From positions 3,318,068 through 3,382,067 of the forward strand of contig NZ_KV917381.1 in NCBI RefSeq assembly GCF_002019795.1: DNA of 64,000 bases, in the 5' to 3' direction. A program made the translations under genes and the position numbers. The notes under the pieces were generated by a model. It had not been told where the DNA came from, ran no database searches, and saw only the letters and a program-made list of their open reading frames with translations. Numbering within the stretch: the stretch's first letter is position 1; every line of letters begins with the position of its first letter. The DNA comes from Bacillus alkalicellulosilyticus (GTDB lineage Bacteria; Bacillota; Bacilli; Bacillales; Bacillaceae_F). Below, in pieces: positions 1-8,483 of this stretch.

Positions 1-1
1 T

Positions 2-592
2 CACGGGACATTAGATCTTGAAAGCTTTAAATTTTTCATGCGTCAAGACTATTTATATCTAATTGATTACGCTCGTTTATTTGCATTAGGCAGCTTGAAG
101 GCAACTGACCTTCAAACGATGTCTACCTTTGCAAAGCTACTAGATTCTACTTTAAATGTTGAAATGGATTTGCATCGTCAATATGCCGAGCGCTTAGGAA
201 TTTCAGCTGAGGAGTTAGAAGCAACTAAAGCCGCACCTATCACCCTTGCCTATAGCGGATATATGTTAAATATCTCACAACGTGGATCCTTGGCTGAGCT
301 GGTTGCTGCTGTTCTACCTTGCACATGGAGCTACTTTGAAATTGGCAAAGAACTATCCCAAATACCTGGTGCTACTGAACATGAAGTGTACGGCGAATGG
401 GTGAGTATGTACTGTTCAGATGAATTTGGTGAATTAGCTGACTGGCTTATTACATTAATGAACCAATTAACAACAGGGATGTCTGAAACTGAGCTTGCTA
501 ATTTAGAAGATATCTTTTTAAATACAAGTCGTTATGAATACATGTTCTGGGATATGTCTTACAAGCAAGACATGTGGCCTACTGATGAATAA
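2..592 (+). CDS. tenA: Thiaminase II / aminopyrimidine aminohydrolase TenA (5' end cut by window)
   Basis: TenA-family hydrolase that cleaves aminopyrimidine thiamine breakdown products to HMP for thiamine salvage in the cytoplasm. The frame is open from base 2, so the gene starts upstream; the ATG at 38 is internal. About 196 residues are visible, and roughly 30 are missing compared with the usual 225-230. The family signature LPCTWSYFEIG carries the catalytic Cys (about visible residue 107). The C-terminal RYEYMFWDMSYK block matches the TenA end that holds the active-site Glu. It overlaps the next ORF by 8 bp, which indicates a salvage-and-uptake operon. Any TPP riboswitch would lie outside the window. 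Confidence 0.93.
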   Translation, partial: HGTLDLESFKFFMRQDYLYLIDYARLFALGSLKATDLQTMSTFAKLLDSTLNVEMDLHRQYAERLGISAEELEATKAAPITLAYSGYMLNISQRGSLAELVAAVLPCTWSYFEIGKELSQIPGATEHEVYGEWVSMYCSDEFGELADWLITLMNQLTTGMSETELANLEDIFLNTSRYEYMFWDMSYKQDMWPTDE

Positions 593-1325
593 CGACAACT
601 TACTTTCCTTTGATAATGTCTCGTTTTCTTATGAAAAGGAGGAACAGATTATAAATCAAGTCTCGTTTTCCATTGATAGAGGAGAGTTTGTAAGTATTTT
701 AGGTCCGAGTGGTTCTGGAAAAAGTACAATTTTCAGGTTAATTACTGGTCTTGAAAGAGCAAGTGCAGGGACTATTAGTGCTCCTTCAGATGCTGGTTTT
801 ATGCCACAGCAGGATTTGTTGTTAGATTGGCGAACAATTATTGAAAACGTCATTTTACCGTTGGAAATAAAGGGATATTCAAAGCAAAAAGCACGACTAA
901 AAGCTGCACCATATTTCCATGAGTTTGGTCTAGTAGGAACAGAGCATAAATACCCAAATGAACTTTCCGGTGGAATGAGACAACGAGCTTCTTTTTTACG
1001 AGCCACGTTAAGTAGTGGTGACTTATTGCTATTAGATGAACCATTCAGCGCCCTTGATGCAATGACTAGATTATCGATGCAAGAGTGGCTGCTACAACAA
1101 TGGGAACATTACAAGAAAACAATTTTGTTCATTACACATGATGTGGATGAAGCCTTGTTTTTATCGGATCGCATTTTTCTATTTACCGAAAAGCCGCTAT
1201 CTACTTTTACAGAAATTCAGATTCCGCTGGATAGACCCCGAACACTTGAAAATATGCTTGATGTTCAAATGGTAGAGCTGAAAAGCTCATTAATTGCACA
1301 GTTGCGTCAGCAGGTGAAGCTATGA
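585..1325 (+). CDS. thiZ: ABC transporter ATPase for thiamine pyrimidine precursor, ThiZ-like
   Basis: Cytoplasmic ATPase subunit of a nitrate/taurine-type importer. It has Walker A GPSGSGKST, Q-loop MPQQDLLLDWRT, signature LSGGMRQR and Walker B LLLLDEPFSALD, followed by the H-loop THDVDEA. I chose the ATG at 585 (246 aa) because homology begins there; the in-frame ATG at 534 would lie deep inside tenA. No strong ribosome site precedes it, and the 8-bp overlap with tenA suggests translational coupling. Placement between tenA and thiX/thiY gives the substrate: formylaminopyrimidine or HMP by analogy with the B. halodurans ThiXYZ system. The substrate is inferred from context. Confidence 0.88.
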   Translation: MNNDNLLSFDNVSFSYEKEEQIINQVSFSIDRGEFVSILGPSGSGKSTIFRLITGLERASAGTISAPSDAGFMPQQDLLLDWRTIIENVILPLEIKGYSKQKARLKAAPYFHEFGLVGTEHKYPNELSGGMRQRASFLRATLSSGDLLLLDEPFSALDAMTRLSMQEWLLQQWEHYKKTILFITHDVDEALFLSDRIFLFTEKPLSTFTEIQIPLDRPRTLENMLDVQMVELKSSLIAQLRQQVKL

Positions 1326-2077
1326 TGCGGCACTTAAAAAACTATCTGGGTTCTTTTATTCTCATTGCAGGCTTGTTGGTTATTTGGGAAATTGGAGCAG
1401 GACAATATGATAAAAAATACATCCTTCCAACCCCAAGCGATATTTTTCTGAGAATGATTGATCTTCATGATTTATTATTCTTTGTTCATTTACCTGCGAC
1501 CTTAAAAATCATTTTACTTGGGTTATCCCTTTCTATCTTGTTTGGTGTCGGCCTTGCCGTATGGATGAATATGAATACAATGGCGGAACGAACGTTTTTT
1601 CCAATAGTGATAGCATCACAGACCATCCCTATTATTGCGCTTGCACCTATTTTTGTGCTTTGGTTTGGATATGACATTTGGAGTAAAGTCGTTGTGACCA
1701 TTCTCATTACGTTTTTCCCGATTACTGTGGGAACATTTGACGGACTACGCTCCACAAAAAAAGAGTATATCGATTTAGTAAGAACAATGGGTGCAACGAA
1801 AAGACATATCTTTTTTAAAATTCAAGTTCCTACTGCTCTTCCTTATTTCTTTTCAAGCTTAAAGGTCGCGGTTACCTTAAGCGTCATCGGGGCTGCAATT
1901 GGGGAATGGCTTGGGGCAGATGCAGGGCTGGGATATTTTAGTCGTCGTATGATGACGCAGTTTGACGGTGCCGGAGTTTTTGCTCCGATTGTTTGGCTAT
2001 CCTTTCTAGGAATTGTTTTATTTTTACTCGTAAAAGCAATTGAATCTTATCTACTAAAATGGAGGAAAACACAATGA
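1322..2077 (+). CDS. thiX: ABC transporter permease, ThiX-like
   Basis: Inner-membrane permease, 251 aa, with about six hydrophobic segments. The cytoplasmic coupling (EAA) loop is visible around residues 150-170 (LVRTMGATKRHIFFKIQVPTALPY region). The ATG overlaps the thiZ stop (ATGATG at 1322-1327) and is preceded by CAGGTGA. It belongs to the BPD_transp_1 family of SsuC/TauC-type permeases. With ThiZ and ThiY it should import a pyrimidine precursor for TenA. Length is normal for the family and nothing looks broken. Confidence 0.88.
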   Translation: MMRHLKNYLGSFILIAGLLVIWEIGAGQYDKKYILPTPSDIFLRMIDLHDLLFFVHLPATLKIILLGLSLSILFGVGLAVWMNMNTMAERTFFPIVIASQTIPIIALAPIFVLWFGYDIWSKVVVTILITFFPITVGTFDGLRSTKKEYIDLVRTMGATKRHIFFKIQVPTALPYFFSSLKVAVTLSVIGAAIGEWLGADAGLGYFSRRMMTQFDGAGVFAPIVWLSFLGIVLFLLVKAIESYLLKWRKTQ

Positions 2078-3129
2078 AACAACTTACAATGATGTTACTA
2101 GCTTTATTATTCGTTATCACTATCGCTGCTTGCGGAGGTACGGAGGCCCCAGTCGAAGAAAGTCAGTCAGACAGTACACCAGAACAAGTTGAGGACACTG
2201 AGGCAGTTGAGACAAATGAAGAATTAACAAGCATGGACATTATGTTAGATTGGTATCCGAATGCTGTTCATTCATACTTATATGCTGCATTAGAACAAGG
2301 GTTTTTTGAAGAAGAGGGACTTGATGTTACCATTCGTTTCCCTGCCAACCCAACAGACCCAATTAATTTAGCTGCTACAGGAGCAGTAACTCTAGGAATT
2401 ACATATCAACCAGATGTCATTATGGCCAGAGCAATGGATGTTCCAGTCGTTTCAATTGCTGCGATTGTTCGTTCACCTTTAAATCATTTAATGGTGATGG
2501 CAGATAGCCCAATTCAAACTCCTGGTGATTTAGTTGGTCAAAGTGTTGGATATCCTGGAATTCCAGTAAATATTCCAATCTTAAAAACAATGGTTGAAGC
2601 TGATGGCGGTAACTTTGAAGAAGTAAACATGGTCGATGTAGGATTTGAGCTTGGTTCTTCCATTGTCAGCGAAAGAGTCGACGCTGTCATTGGTACTTAT
2701 ATTAACCATGAATACCCTGTATTAAAAGAACAAGGACATGACATTCGATATTTTAATCCCATTGATTTTGGTGTTCCATCTTATTATGAACTAGTCATTG
2801 TTACTAATGAAGAAACCCTTGCTGAAAGAAAAGAAGATATTGAAGCTTTTTGGCGTGCAGCAACAAAAGGCTATGAATTGATGAAAAATGAACCTGCACA
2901 AAGCTTAGATATCCTTTTCGCGAATCAAGACCAAGCTAACTTCCCATTAAGCCGTGCTGTTGAAGACCAAAGCTTAGAAATCCTGCTCCCAAAAATGGAG
3001 GAGAACGGTGAACGTTTTGGTAGTCAAACTGAAGATTCATGGCAAGAGGTTATTACATGGTTAGTTGAAGCTGGGCTAGTCGATGAAGCACCTTCTGCTG
3101 AAGAAATTTTTGTAAATATTGTGGAGTAA
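2074..3129 (+). CDS. thiY: Pyrimidine-precursor substrate-binding lipoprotein, ThiY-like
   Basis: Extracellular substrate-binding lipoprotein, 351 aa. The start at 2074 overlaps the thiX stop (ATGA) and has GGAGG 10 bp upstream; the earlier ATG at 2059 precedes the ribosome site. A signal peptide ends in a lipobox (TIAACGG, Cys near residue 20), followed by an acidic linker. The NMT1/THI5-like domain begins with the typical LDWYPNAVHSYLYAALEQG segment seen in ThiY and HMP-binding proteins. It is the last gene of the tenA operon and is followed by a strong terminator. An alternative would be another SsuA-like ligand, but the TenA context favours the pyrimidine. Confidence 0.88.
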   Translation: MKQLTMMLLALLFVITIAACGGTEAPVEESQSDSTPEQVEDTEAVETNEELTSMDIMLDWYPNAVHSYLYAALEQGFFEEEGLDVTIRFPANPTDPINLAATGAVTLGITYQPDVIMARAMDVPVVSIAAIVRSPLNHLMVMADSPIQTPGDLVGQSVGYPGIPVNIPILKTMVEADGGNFEEVNMVDVGFELGSSIVSERVDAVIGTYINHEYPVLKEQGHDIRYFNPIDFGVPSYYELVIVTNEETLAERKEDIEAFWRAATKGYELMKNEPAQSLDILFANQDQANFPLSRAVEDQSLEILLPKMEENGERFGSQTEDSWQEVITWLVEAGLVDEAPSAEEIFVNIVE

Positions 3130-3137
3130 TGATATTC

Positions 3138-3178
3138 AAAAAGCGTTCCTACCCCAATTGAGGGTGGAACGCTTTTTT
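3138..3178 (+). terminator. Rho-independent terminator of the thi operon
   Basis: Inverted repeat AAAAGCGTTCC / GGAACGCTTTT followed by a T run, 9 bp after the thiY stop. Confidence 0.9.
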
Positions 3179-3219
3179 CTTATGAACATACATTTATAAT
3201 TAATGGAACGGTCCTGGTG

Positions 3220-3798
3220 TTATTGGATGGCTGTTCGCAACCATGCATAAATAATTGTGCCACCTTCCTCTTCAGCTTCGAATAATAAAACATTGTCACC
3301 TATTTCATAATGATAGGTCCATAGGTTCTCCATGTGATCAAGTTCAGAAATATCTGGTGTACCTAAGTTACGGTATAACGTAGTTGCATCAATTTCAAAA
3401 TGCGAAACCGGTACTGCTATTGCTACAACTGTTTCACTTTCAGGGTTAATAAAAAATGTCACTTCTCCATAATCTAGAAATTCGCCACCTTCATAAGAAC
3501 CAGAATCTAAAGGCTCTCCCATCTCATCAATTACTCTCTGGCGGCTGGCATTTAACTCAATTGGTATCCCATCAAGACGACCATCATATCCTTGCTCAAT
3601 CCAACTGAAATCTATTCCAGACGAAGGATTAACCGTCTCAGCAGCTACTTTAGTAACCAATGACGGAAGATTGGCTTCAGTGACTTCTTTTACATGGTGT
3701 TCATTTGATTGTTGAGTTTCTTCTATATCTCCTTGGCCACAACCAACTACAAGCAATGTAAGGCATACTATAACGAATGATAATAAGTTCAATTTCAA
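3220..3798 (-). CDS. DUF4309-like lipoprotein
   Basis: Predicted lipoprotein of about 192 aa. An N-terminal hydrophobic stretch ends in the lipobox VVGCG. After a polar linker, the C-terminal half carries repeated short sequence-shape blocks around G-EPLDSGSYEGG and LGTPDI, as in the DUF4309/YjgB-type domain of Bacillus. The longest frame opens with GTG at 3807, but AGAGGTGA sits 5 bp before a TTG at 3798, so I prefer that start. It also gives a cleaner signal peptide. No function is established. It is convergent with the thi operon and probably monocistronic. Confidence 0.6.
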   Translation of the reverse strand: MKLNLLSFVIVCLTLLVVGCGQGDIEETQQSNEHHVKEVTEANLPSLVTKVAAETVNPSSGIDFSWIEQGYDGRLDGIPIELNASRQRVIDEMGEPLDSGSYEGGEFLDYGEVTFFINPESETVVAIAVPVSHFEIDATTLYRNLGTPDISELDHMENLWTYHYEIGDNVLLFEAEEEGGTIIYAWLRTAIQ

Positions 3799-4007
3799 GA
3801 TACTCACCTCTTTGGCTATTCATACTCTATATTCATCTCTTACCCATTACTAGAATTCTTATTCACTAAAACGATAATTTATATCATTTTTTTACTAGAT
3901 TTTATTTTTTCTTCATACATTACATTAGACGTGAAATCACCCAAGAAAGTTTCACCAAAAACTTATCCACTTTTAAATTACCTTTTCACTATAAAAAAAC
4001 ACAAAAA

Positions 4008-4094
4008 AGGTGGGACAAAGGATATATTTAGAAGCCACTGAAATAGTTAAACTAACTTTTTCAGTGCCCTCTTCATTTTCCTTTTGTCCCACCC
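4008..4094. repeat. Nested hairpin, GGGACAAAGG family, in the 3799-4128 spacer
   Basis: Outer arms AGGTGGGACAAAGG (4008-4021) and CCTTTTGTCCCACC (about 4079-4092) enclose an inner hairpin CACTGAAA...TTTCAGTG (4036-4066). This is one copy of a dispersed terminator-like family in the window. The remainder of the spacer (3799-4007) is AT-rich with no gene seen. Placed here, it can terminate the dehydrogenase gene transcribed from the minus strand. Confidence 0.75.
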
Positions 4095-4128
4095 TAAGCA
4101 AGTTGTTTTCTCATACCTTGCTTATTTT

Positions 4129-4989
4129 CTATTTTTTCGAAGATAATTTATCCATTTGTTTTACTACAAGTTTTTCCCATAAACTCCAAGGCAATAACTG
4201 CTTTATTAAAATCGTTACTAAAACTCCTTTTCCTACTTTATACCTAAAAGCAGGTACTTTTGCTATCACGGCCTGAATAATGACCTTTATGACCTCCTCC
4301 TTATTGCCGTATGTTTTTTCCCGTTCTATTACACTTTGTTCAAGTTTTTTAAACTTTTTATAATTGGGTGATGTTTTATCTGATAATGCTTTGGCTATCC
4401 TTTTTCCGGTTTTCCAAATATTTGTTTGGTATGAGCCTGGTTCAATGATGACGACATCAATTCCTACCTCTTTCATTTCTAATCTTAAGCTCTCACTATA
4501 GGCTTCAAGCGCATGTTTTGAAGTTGCGTAAGGGCCAATACCTGGTAATACAACTCTTCCGCTAATACTACTTATCATGAGAATTCTACCTTTCTTCTGG
4601 CGTCTCATCATCGGTAATACAGCTTTTGTTACACGCACAACCCCAAAAAAGTTAGTATCAAATTGTTCAATCCATTCTTCCTCTGAGACATCTTCTACAA
4701 ATCCAGCTAACGCAAACCCCGCATTATTCACCAGTAAATCGACTCTTCCATATTGACTTTCTATTTTTGAAATGACTTCCTTGACTTGAATTTTATTTGT
4801 AACATCCATTTCAACTACGTCAACATCAGAGAGTAATTGGTCTTTTTTTATTCTTTCGATTAATTGTGTGGCCCTTTGTAAACTCCGAACTGTTGCAATG
4901 ACATTGTATTCTTGTTTTGCCAGAGCTATCGTAGTCTCAAGACCAAACCCACTTCCAGCACCCGTAATAATAGCTAATTTTTTTGGCAT
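4129..4989 (-). CDS. Short-chain dehydrogenase/reductase
   Basis: Classical SDR oxidoreductase, 286 aa. The N-terminal nucleotide-binding motif is TGAGSGFG (residues about 9-16), with NNAG near residue 90. The catalytic Ser lies in ISSISG and the catalytic pair in YATSK. A basic C-terminal extension with a hydrophobic segment (ILIKQLLPWSLW) resembles the membrane-leaning SDRs related to retinol or sterol dehydrogenases. The ATG is preceded by GGGAGATC. The acidic residue after the second strand is not obvious, so NAD or NADP preference cannot be assigned. The substrate is unknown. It appears to be a single-gene unit. Confidence 0.8.
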   Translation of the reverse strand: MPKKLAIITGAGSGFGLETTIALAKQEYNVIATVRSLQRATQLIERIKKDQLLSDVDVVEMDVTNKIQVKEVISKIESQYGRVDLLVNNAGFALAGFVEDVSEEEWIEQFDTNFFGVVRVTKAVLPMMRRQKKGRILMISSISGRVVLPGIGPYATSKHALEAYSESLRLEMKEVGIDVVIIEPGSYQTNIWKTGKRIAKALSDKTSPNYKKFKKLEQSVIEREKTYGNKEEVIKVIIQAVIAKVPAFRYKVGKGVLVTILIKQLLPWSLWEKLVVKQMDKLSSKK

Positions 4990-5043
4990 CTTCGATCTCC
5001 CATAGCTTTTTTCTCTATTATAAGTGGAAGAGTAAAAAAACAG

Positions 5044-5340
5044 CTAGTTAAAGTAAAAACGCTCTACTTTTTTATTTCTCTCCTTTATATTTCTGGTTCT
5101 TTTGCACCAATGATTCACAGCAATTTTGGCATCACGACCATCTGCAATGATTTGGTATTCATCTCCGACTTTTAGGAAGAGCAAAAATGAAACTAAACCT
5201 AACAAGCTTTTACCGTTACAGACTTTACGCTCTTTCTTTACAGTGATTTCACATTGGAAATGTTCATTTTCAACAATAAGCTCAATGATTTTTGGTAAGC
5301 TCATTTGTTGAGTTAAGAAGACGGTTTGCTCTATTTTCAT
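5044..5340 (-). CDS. HPr-like protein lacking the phospho-histidine
   Basis: Small protein of 98 aa with an HPr-like fold signature. The segment NGKSLLGLVSF aligns with HPr N-x-KSIMGVMSL, including Ser at the HPr kinase site (Ser46), and is followed by EYQIIADGRDAKIAVNHW, like the last strand and helix. The region that should contain GIHARPA reads TQQMSLPKII, so the PTS phospho-acceptor His15 is absent. Bacillus Crh also lacks this His, but the sequence here is more divergent and carries a basic C-terminal tail. The start is supported by GGAGTGAGAG. A regulatory rather than sugar-transport role is inferred. Confidence 0.6.
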   Translation of the reverse strand: MKIEQTVFLTQQMSLPKIIELIVENEHFQCEITVKKERKVCNGKSLLGLVSFLLFLKVGDEYQIIADGRDAKIAVNHWCKRTRNIKERNKKVERFYFN

Positions 5341-5562
5341 TCTCTCACTCCTAACTTCTGTTTCCCCAATTATATAAATTGGTTTTTACTCTCTCTATAA
5401 TGGTGTAACATTTCATCACAGTTTACTTTTCAATTTTATTTATCTGTTTTTTTCGACAAATCCCAAAAAGTTTTTAATTTAAATGTTTTATTATTGAAAT
5501 CTTATGGTATTATAGTCTTAAGACTTAATGCTTGACTTATAATGAAATCGAGGTGACTATCC

Positions 5563-6552
5563 TTGTTTAAAGGAAAACAGTTTAAAAAAATAGAAGTTGA
5601 AAAGCAAAATTTAGAAAAACGTGTTGCCGAACTTGAACAACAGCTTACTGAGAAGGATGAATGGACGAACAAATTGGTAGAAGAGATTTCTACGAATCTA
5701 GTAGCAGCAATGCAAGAATCTACGTCTGTTAACGAACAACATTCGACACTTGCTAAGGTGATTCAAGAGTTACAAGGAAAGTTCGAAACTGTAAATGGTC
5801 TAAGCGAAAGTTTAGGACATACTTCTTCTGTTATGACAGGCAAAGGTGAAGCTTTAATTTCTTCAACTGATATGATGGTTGATAAATCCACTGCTGGTCA
5901 AGAAGCGGTTAAAAAGATTCAATTGCTCATTCAAAAGCTTGGTGAGGAATCAAAACAAACTGCAACGAGTATGGCACAGTTAAGCTCTCGTTCAAAAGAG
6001 ATTGAAGGAATTGTCAAAGTTATTAATGAAATTGCTGAACAAACGAACTTATTAGCTCTTAATGCTTCCATTGAAGCAGCTCGTGCTGGCGAACATGGTA
6101 AAGGATTTGCGGTCGTTGCTGATGAGGTTAGAAAATTAGCGGAAAACACTGCACAAAGTACGAAGAGTATCGACGAGTTAATTAAACATATCCAACAAGA
6201 AACAGATAAAGCTCAAGAAGACTCTAATAATACACTACGTGCTGTAGAAGATGGAATCGATTATAGTAATTTAACGGCAGAAAGTATTTCTGAAATCTTG
6301 GAAGCCATTGAAAGCGTCCGTTCAGAAGTAACTGATGTATTAGATACAATTAAAAATCAAGACCAATTAAGTGCAAAAGTAGTGGCAGAAGTACAATCGA
6401 CAACTGCTGCATTTGAAGAAGCAAATGAATTAATTCAACAACATATTGAAGAATCAGACCGCGTCGAAGCTGCATTTAAAGACAGCGTTGGTCAACTTCA
6501 AGCCCCTGCACAAGTTGCGCCTTCAAAAGAAGAAGAATTAGAAACAGCATAA
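5563..6552 (+). CDS. Soluble methyl-accepting chemotaxis-type receptor
   Basis: Cytoplasmic chemoreceptor-like protein, 329 aa, with no membrane segment. It begins with a coiled coil (residues about 5-35). The MCP signalling hairpin follows, centred on [19 protein letters not shown] and [14 protein letters not shown], which is the CheA/CheW contact tip. A Pro/Ala/Glu tail ends the protein. The start is TTG with GAGGTGA 9 bp upstream. It resembles B. subtilis YfmS in size and layout, a soluble receptor acting through CheW/CheA or CheC-type partners. There is no recognisable sensor domain, so the ligand is unknown. Confidence 0.85.
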   Translation: MFKGKQFKKIEVEKQNLEKRVAELEQQLTEKDEWTNKLVEEISTNLVAAMQESTSVNEQHSTLAKVIQELQGKFETVNGLSESLGHTSSVMTGKGEALISSTDMMVDKSTAGQEAVKKIQLLIQKLGEESKQTATSMAQLSSRSKEIEGIVKVINEIAEQTNLLALNASIEAARAGEHGKGFAVVADEVRKLAENTAQSTKSIDELIKHIQQETDKAQEDSNNTLRAVEDGIDYSNLTAESISEILEAIESVRSEVTDVLDTIKNQDQLSAKVVAEVQSTTAAFEEANELIQQHIEESDRVEAAFKDSVGQLQAPAQVAPSKEEELETA

Positions 6553-6565
6553 ATTTAGAAGAATA

Positions 6566-6606
6566 AAAACCAGCGTGAAGTTTTATAACTTCACACTGGT
6601 TTTTTA
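6566..6606. terminator. Bidirectional terminator between chemoreceptor and MscS genes
   Basis: AAAACCAGCGTGAAG / CTTCACACTGGTTTT stem with T runs on both sides, between two convergent genes. Confidence 0.85.
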
Positions 6607-7743
6607 TTATTGTTCATGCTCTATCCCGTTTTCTATATCATTTATTTCCGTTTTTTGAAGCCGATTCTCAAAATACACACTGCGACTTGGAAAGGCAACT
6701 GCAACGCCTTCTTCTTCTAATATATCCATAATTTTAAAATTAATATCTTCTTTCACCTTCAGCCACTCAGGCCAAATTGTAGTATTCGTGAAAAAGTAAA
6801 TGAAAATATCCAAACTTGAATTATTAAATTCACTAAATCGGACCATAATTGTTTGCTGATGGACCTCTGGATGCTGTAACAGCAATTCTTCAATCCTACG
6901 AACAACCACTTCAAGTTTTCTTCTAGGTGTTGTATAGGTCACTCCAAGATTAAACGTAATTCGTCGTCTTCCCATCTCCGACCAATTTGTAATCGGTTCA
7001 TTCGCTAAGGTTGAATTGGGAACGGTGACAACTGAATCGGCAAACGTCCTGATTTTAGTGCTTCTAAAATTTATATCTTCAACAACACCTTGAACAGTAG
7101 GAGTTTCAATCCAATCTCCTTTTTTAAAAGGCCGTTCAGTAATAATGATAACCCCACCAAAAAAATTACTAACCGTATCTTGTGCCGCTAAAGCAAAAGC
7201 TAGTCCACCAAGACCAAGTCCAGCTACCAAGCCACTTACTTCGTAACCCAAAGCGCCTAAAAATATCCCAAACGTTAAGATGATAATTAAAAAACGTAAC
7301 ACTTTAGATAAGAAAGGAATTAACATACTTTCTTCTTCTACATCAACACTTTGTGTAAAAAAACTAGAAAAAATAGCTGAATTTGTGGAGAAAAAATTAT
7401 ATAAGCCCCACCCTACTAATAAAATCAATAAAGCCTCATACACATTCGTTACATACCTTGAGGCGGGAACATTGAAAGGTAAATATAACAATGCTAGATA
7501 AATACCAATAATAACAAAAAACACACGCAACGGCTTTTCAAAAGCTAAAAATAAATTCGTTAATAAATCAGTTGGCGTTTTTTTCGTCAACCTAATAATT
7601 AATCGAAATAAATAGCGGGTAAACAACTTTCTAAAGACATGGAACACTAAAAAAATAGCAATAGCTATTCCAATATCTACCCATGATACACGATATAATG
7701 AATTTATAACCGTTTCCCATATTTCCAATATTACCCCGTCCAT
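6607..7743 (-). CDS. MscS-family small-conductance mechanosensitive channel
   Basis: Membrane channel of 378 aa that would release osmolytes on hypo-osmotic shock. Several N-terminal membrane helices precede the pore-lining TM3 pattern GLGLGGLAFALAAQDTVSNF and the conserved ITERPFKKGDWIE start of the beta domain. The NSTLANEPITNWS block typical of MscS follows. A cytoplasmic C-terminal domain ends in an acidic tail. The size and extra N-terminal helices are closer to B. subtilis YhdY than to E. coli MscS. It is convergent with the chemoreceptor gene. Confidence 0.88.
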   Translation of the reverse strand: MDGVILEIWETVINSLYRVSWVDIGIAIAIFLVFHVFRKLFTRYLFRLIIRLTKKTPTDLLTNLFLAFEKPLRVFFVIIGIYLALLYLPFNVPASRYVTNVYEALLILLVGWGLYNFFSTNSAIFSSFFTQSVDVEEESMLIPFLSKVLRFLIIILTFGIFLGALGYEVSGLVAGLGLGGLAFALAAQDTVSNFFGGVIIITERPFKKGDWIETPTVQGVVEDINFRSTKIRTFADSVVTVPNSTLANEPITNWSEMGRRRITFNLGVTYTTPRRKLEVVVRRIEELLLQHPEVHQQTIMVRFSEFNNSSLDIFIYFFTNTTIWPEWLKVKEDINFKIMDILEEEGVAVAFPSRSVYFENRLQKTEINDIENGIEHEQ

Positions 7744-7816
7744 TCCATCACAACTTCAACAACATTACCGCTATTCTACCATATTTAGCCCTCCATTTAA
7801 TAACAAATTGATATGA

Positions 7817-7846
7817 AAAAACCAAAGGCTTATTCGCCTTTGGTCA
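7817..7846 (-). terminator. Terminator of the YtxH-like gene
   Basis: CCAAAGGC / GCCTTTGG hairpin, overlapping the stop region of the gene, followed by TTTTTT on the minus strand. Confidence 0.8.
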
Positions 7847-8240
7847 TAGTATCATCATTTTCCAATGACTCGTCTTCTACTACTTCATGAATTAGCTTTC
7901 CAATATCTCCACCATCTTGTTCTGTATTATTTGCGGAAGATTGTTCATTTTTCTTATAATGATCATTTTGATTTTGGTGTTGGTTATCTTGTTTTTCACT
8001 AGTCTTATCAGTAGAATTCATTTCGTCAAACAAATCAGCCGTCCACTCACTTCCCATTTCGAGGAGCATATGTGAAACATTTTTTCCTTGTTCACTTTGC
8101 TCAAATTGCTTCCTAATGTCCTGACGAAGCTCTTCTCCTTTTTTCGGTGCTAAGAGTAATGCTCCTGTTGCTCCAATGACTCCTCCGATAAGGGTACCCA
8201 TCAGCATCCCATTTCCTGAACGTTTTTTTCTCATGAACAT
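7830..8240 (-). CDS. YtxH domain protein
   Basis: Small protein, 136 aa, with an N-terminal Gly-rich hydrophobic segment (GMLMGTLIGGVIGATGALLLA) followed by APKKGEELRQD. This is the hallmark of YtxH/GvpP-like general-stress proteins. The C-terminal half is polar and Gln/Asn/Glu-rich. I moved the start from the GTG at 8258 to the ATG at 8240 because AAGGAGG lies 8 bp before it. The function of the family is unclear; membrane association and stress induction are usual. No adjacent partner gene is seen. Confidence 0.8.
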   Translation of the reverse strand: MFMRKKRSGNGMLMGTLIGGVIGATGALLLAPKKGEELRQDIRKQFEQSEQGKNVSHMLLEMGSEWTADLFDEMNSTDKTSEKQDNQHQNQNDHYKKNEQSSANNTEQDGGDIGKLIHEVVEDESLENDDTMTKGE

Positions 8241-8439
8241 ATAAAATTCCTCCTTCACCTTTTCATTTTCTTAGAATGCGGAAAAGAATAGGTTTTTATG
8301 CATCCTATGGACAAAAAGAAAAGTGGCTTCAAGAATGGTTCAGCGCTAGATTGTCAAGGGATAAATATTTAGTGATAGTTTTTACCACTTTCTATGCATT
8401 TTTCATTGACAAATCCTCCAAAACATCATTAAACTTAAT

Positions 8440-8458
8440 TGAGAATGAGTATCATTTT
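8440..8458 (+). promoter_or_regulatory. Fur box upstream of siderophore ATPase
   Basis: TGAGAATGAGTATCA differs from the Fur core TGATAATNATTATCA at two positions. A possible sigma-A promoter (TTGACA at 8406, weak -10 about 8429-8435) lies just upstream, so Fur would occlude transcription start. Confidence 0.7.
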
Positions 8459-8483
8459 TATATGTTTTATAGGAGGTATTTCA

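Noticed and set aside
2059-2073. Upstream ATG for the ThiY-like protein
   Set aside because: It contains the ribosome site itself; the ATG at 2074 gives a proper lipoprotein signal peptide.
4010-4276. 88-aa ORF on the plus strand
   Set aside because: Its first half is the nested repeat hairpin and the rest is antisense to the dehydrogenase gene.
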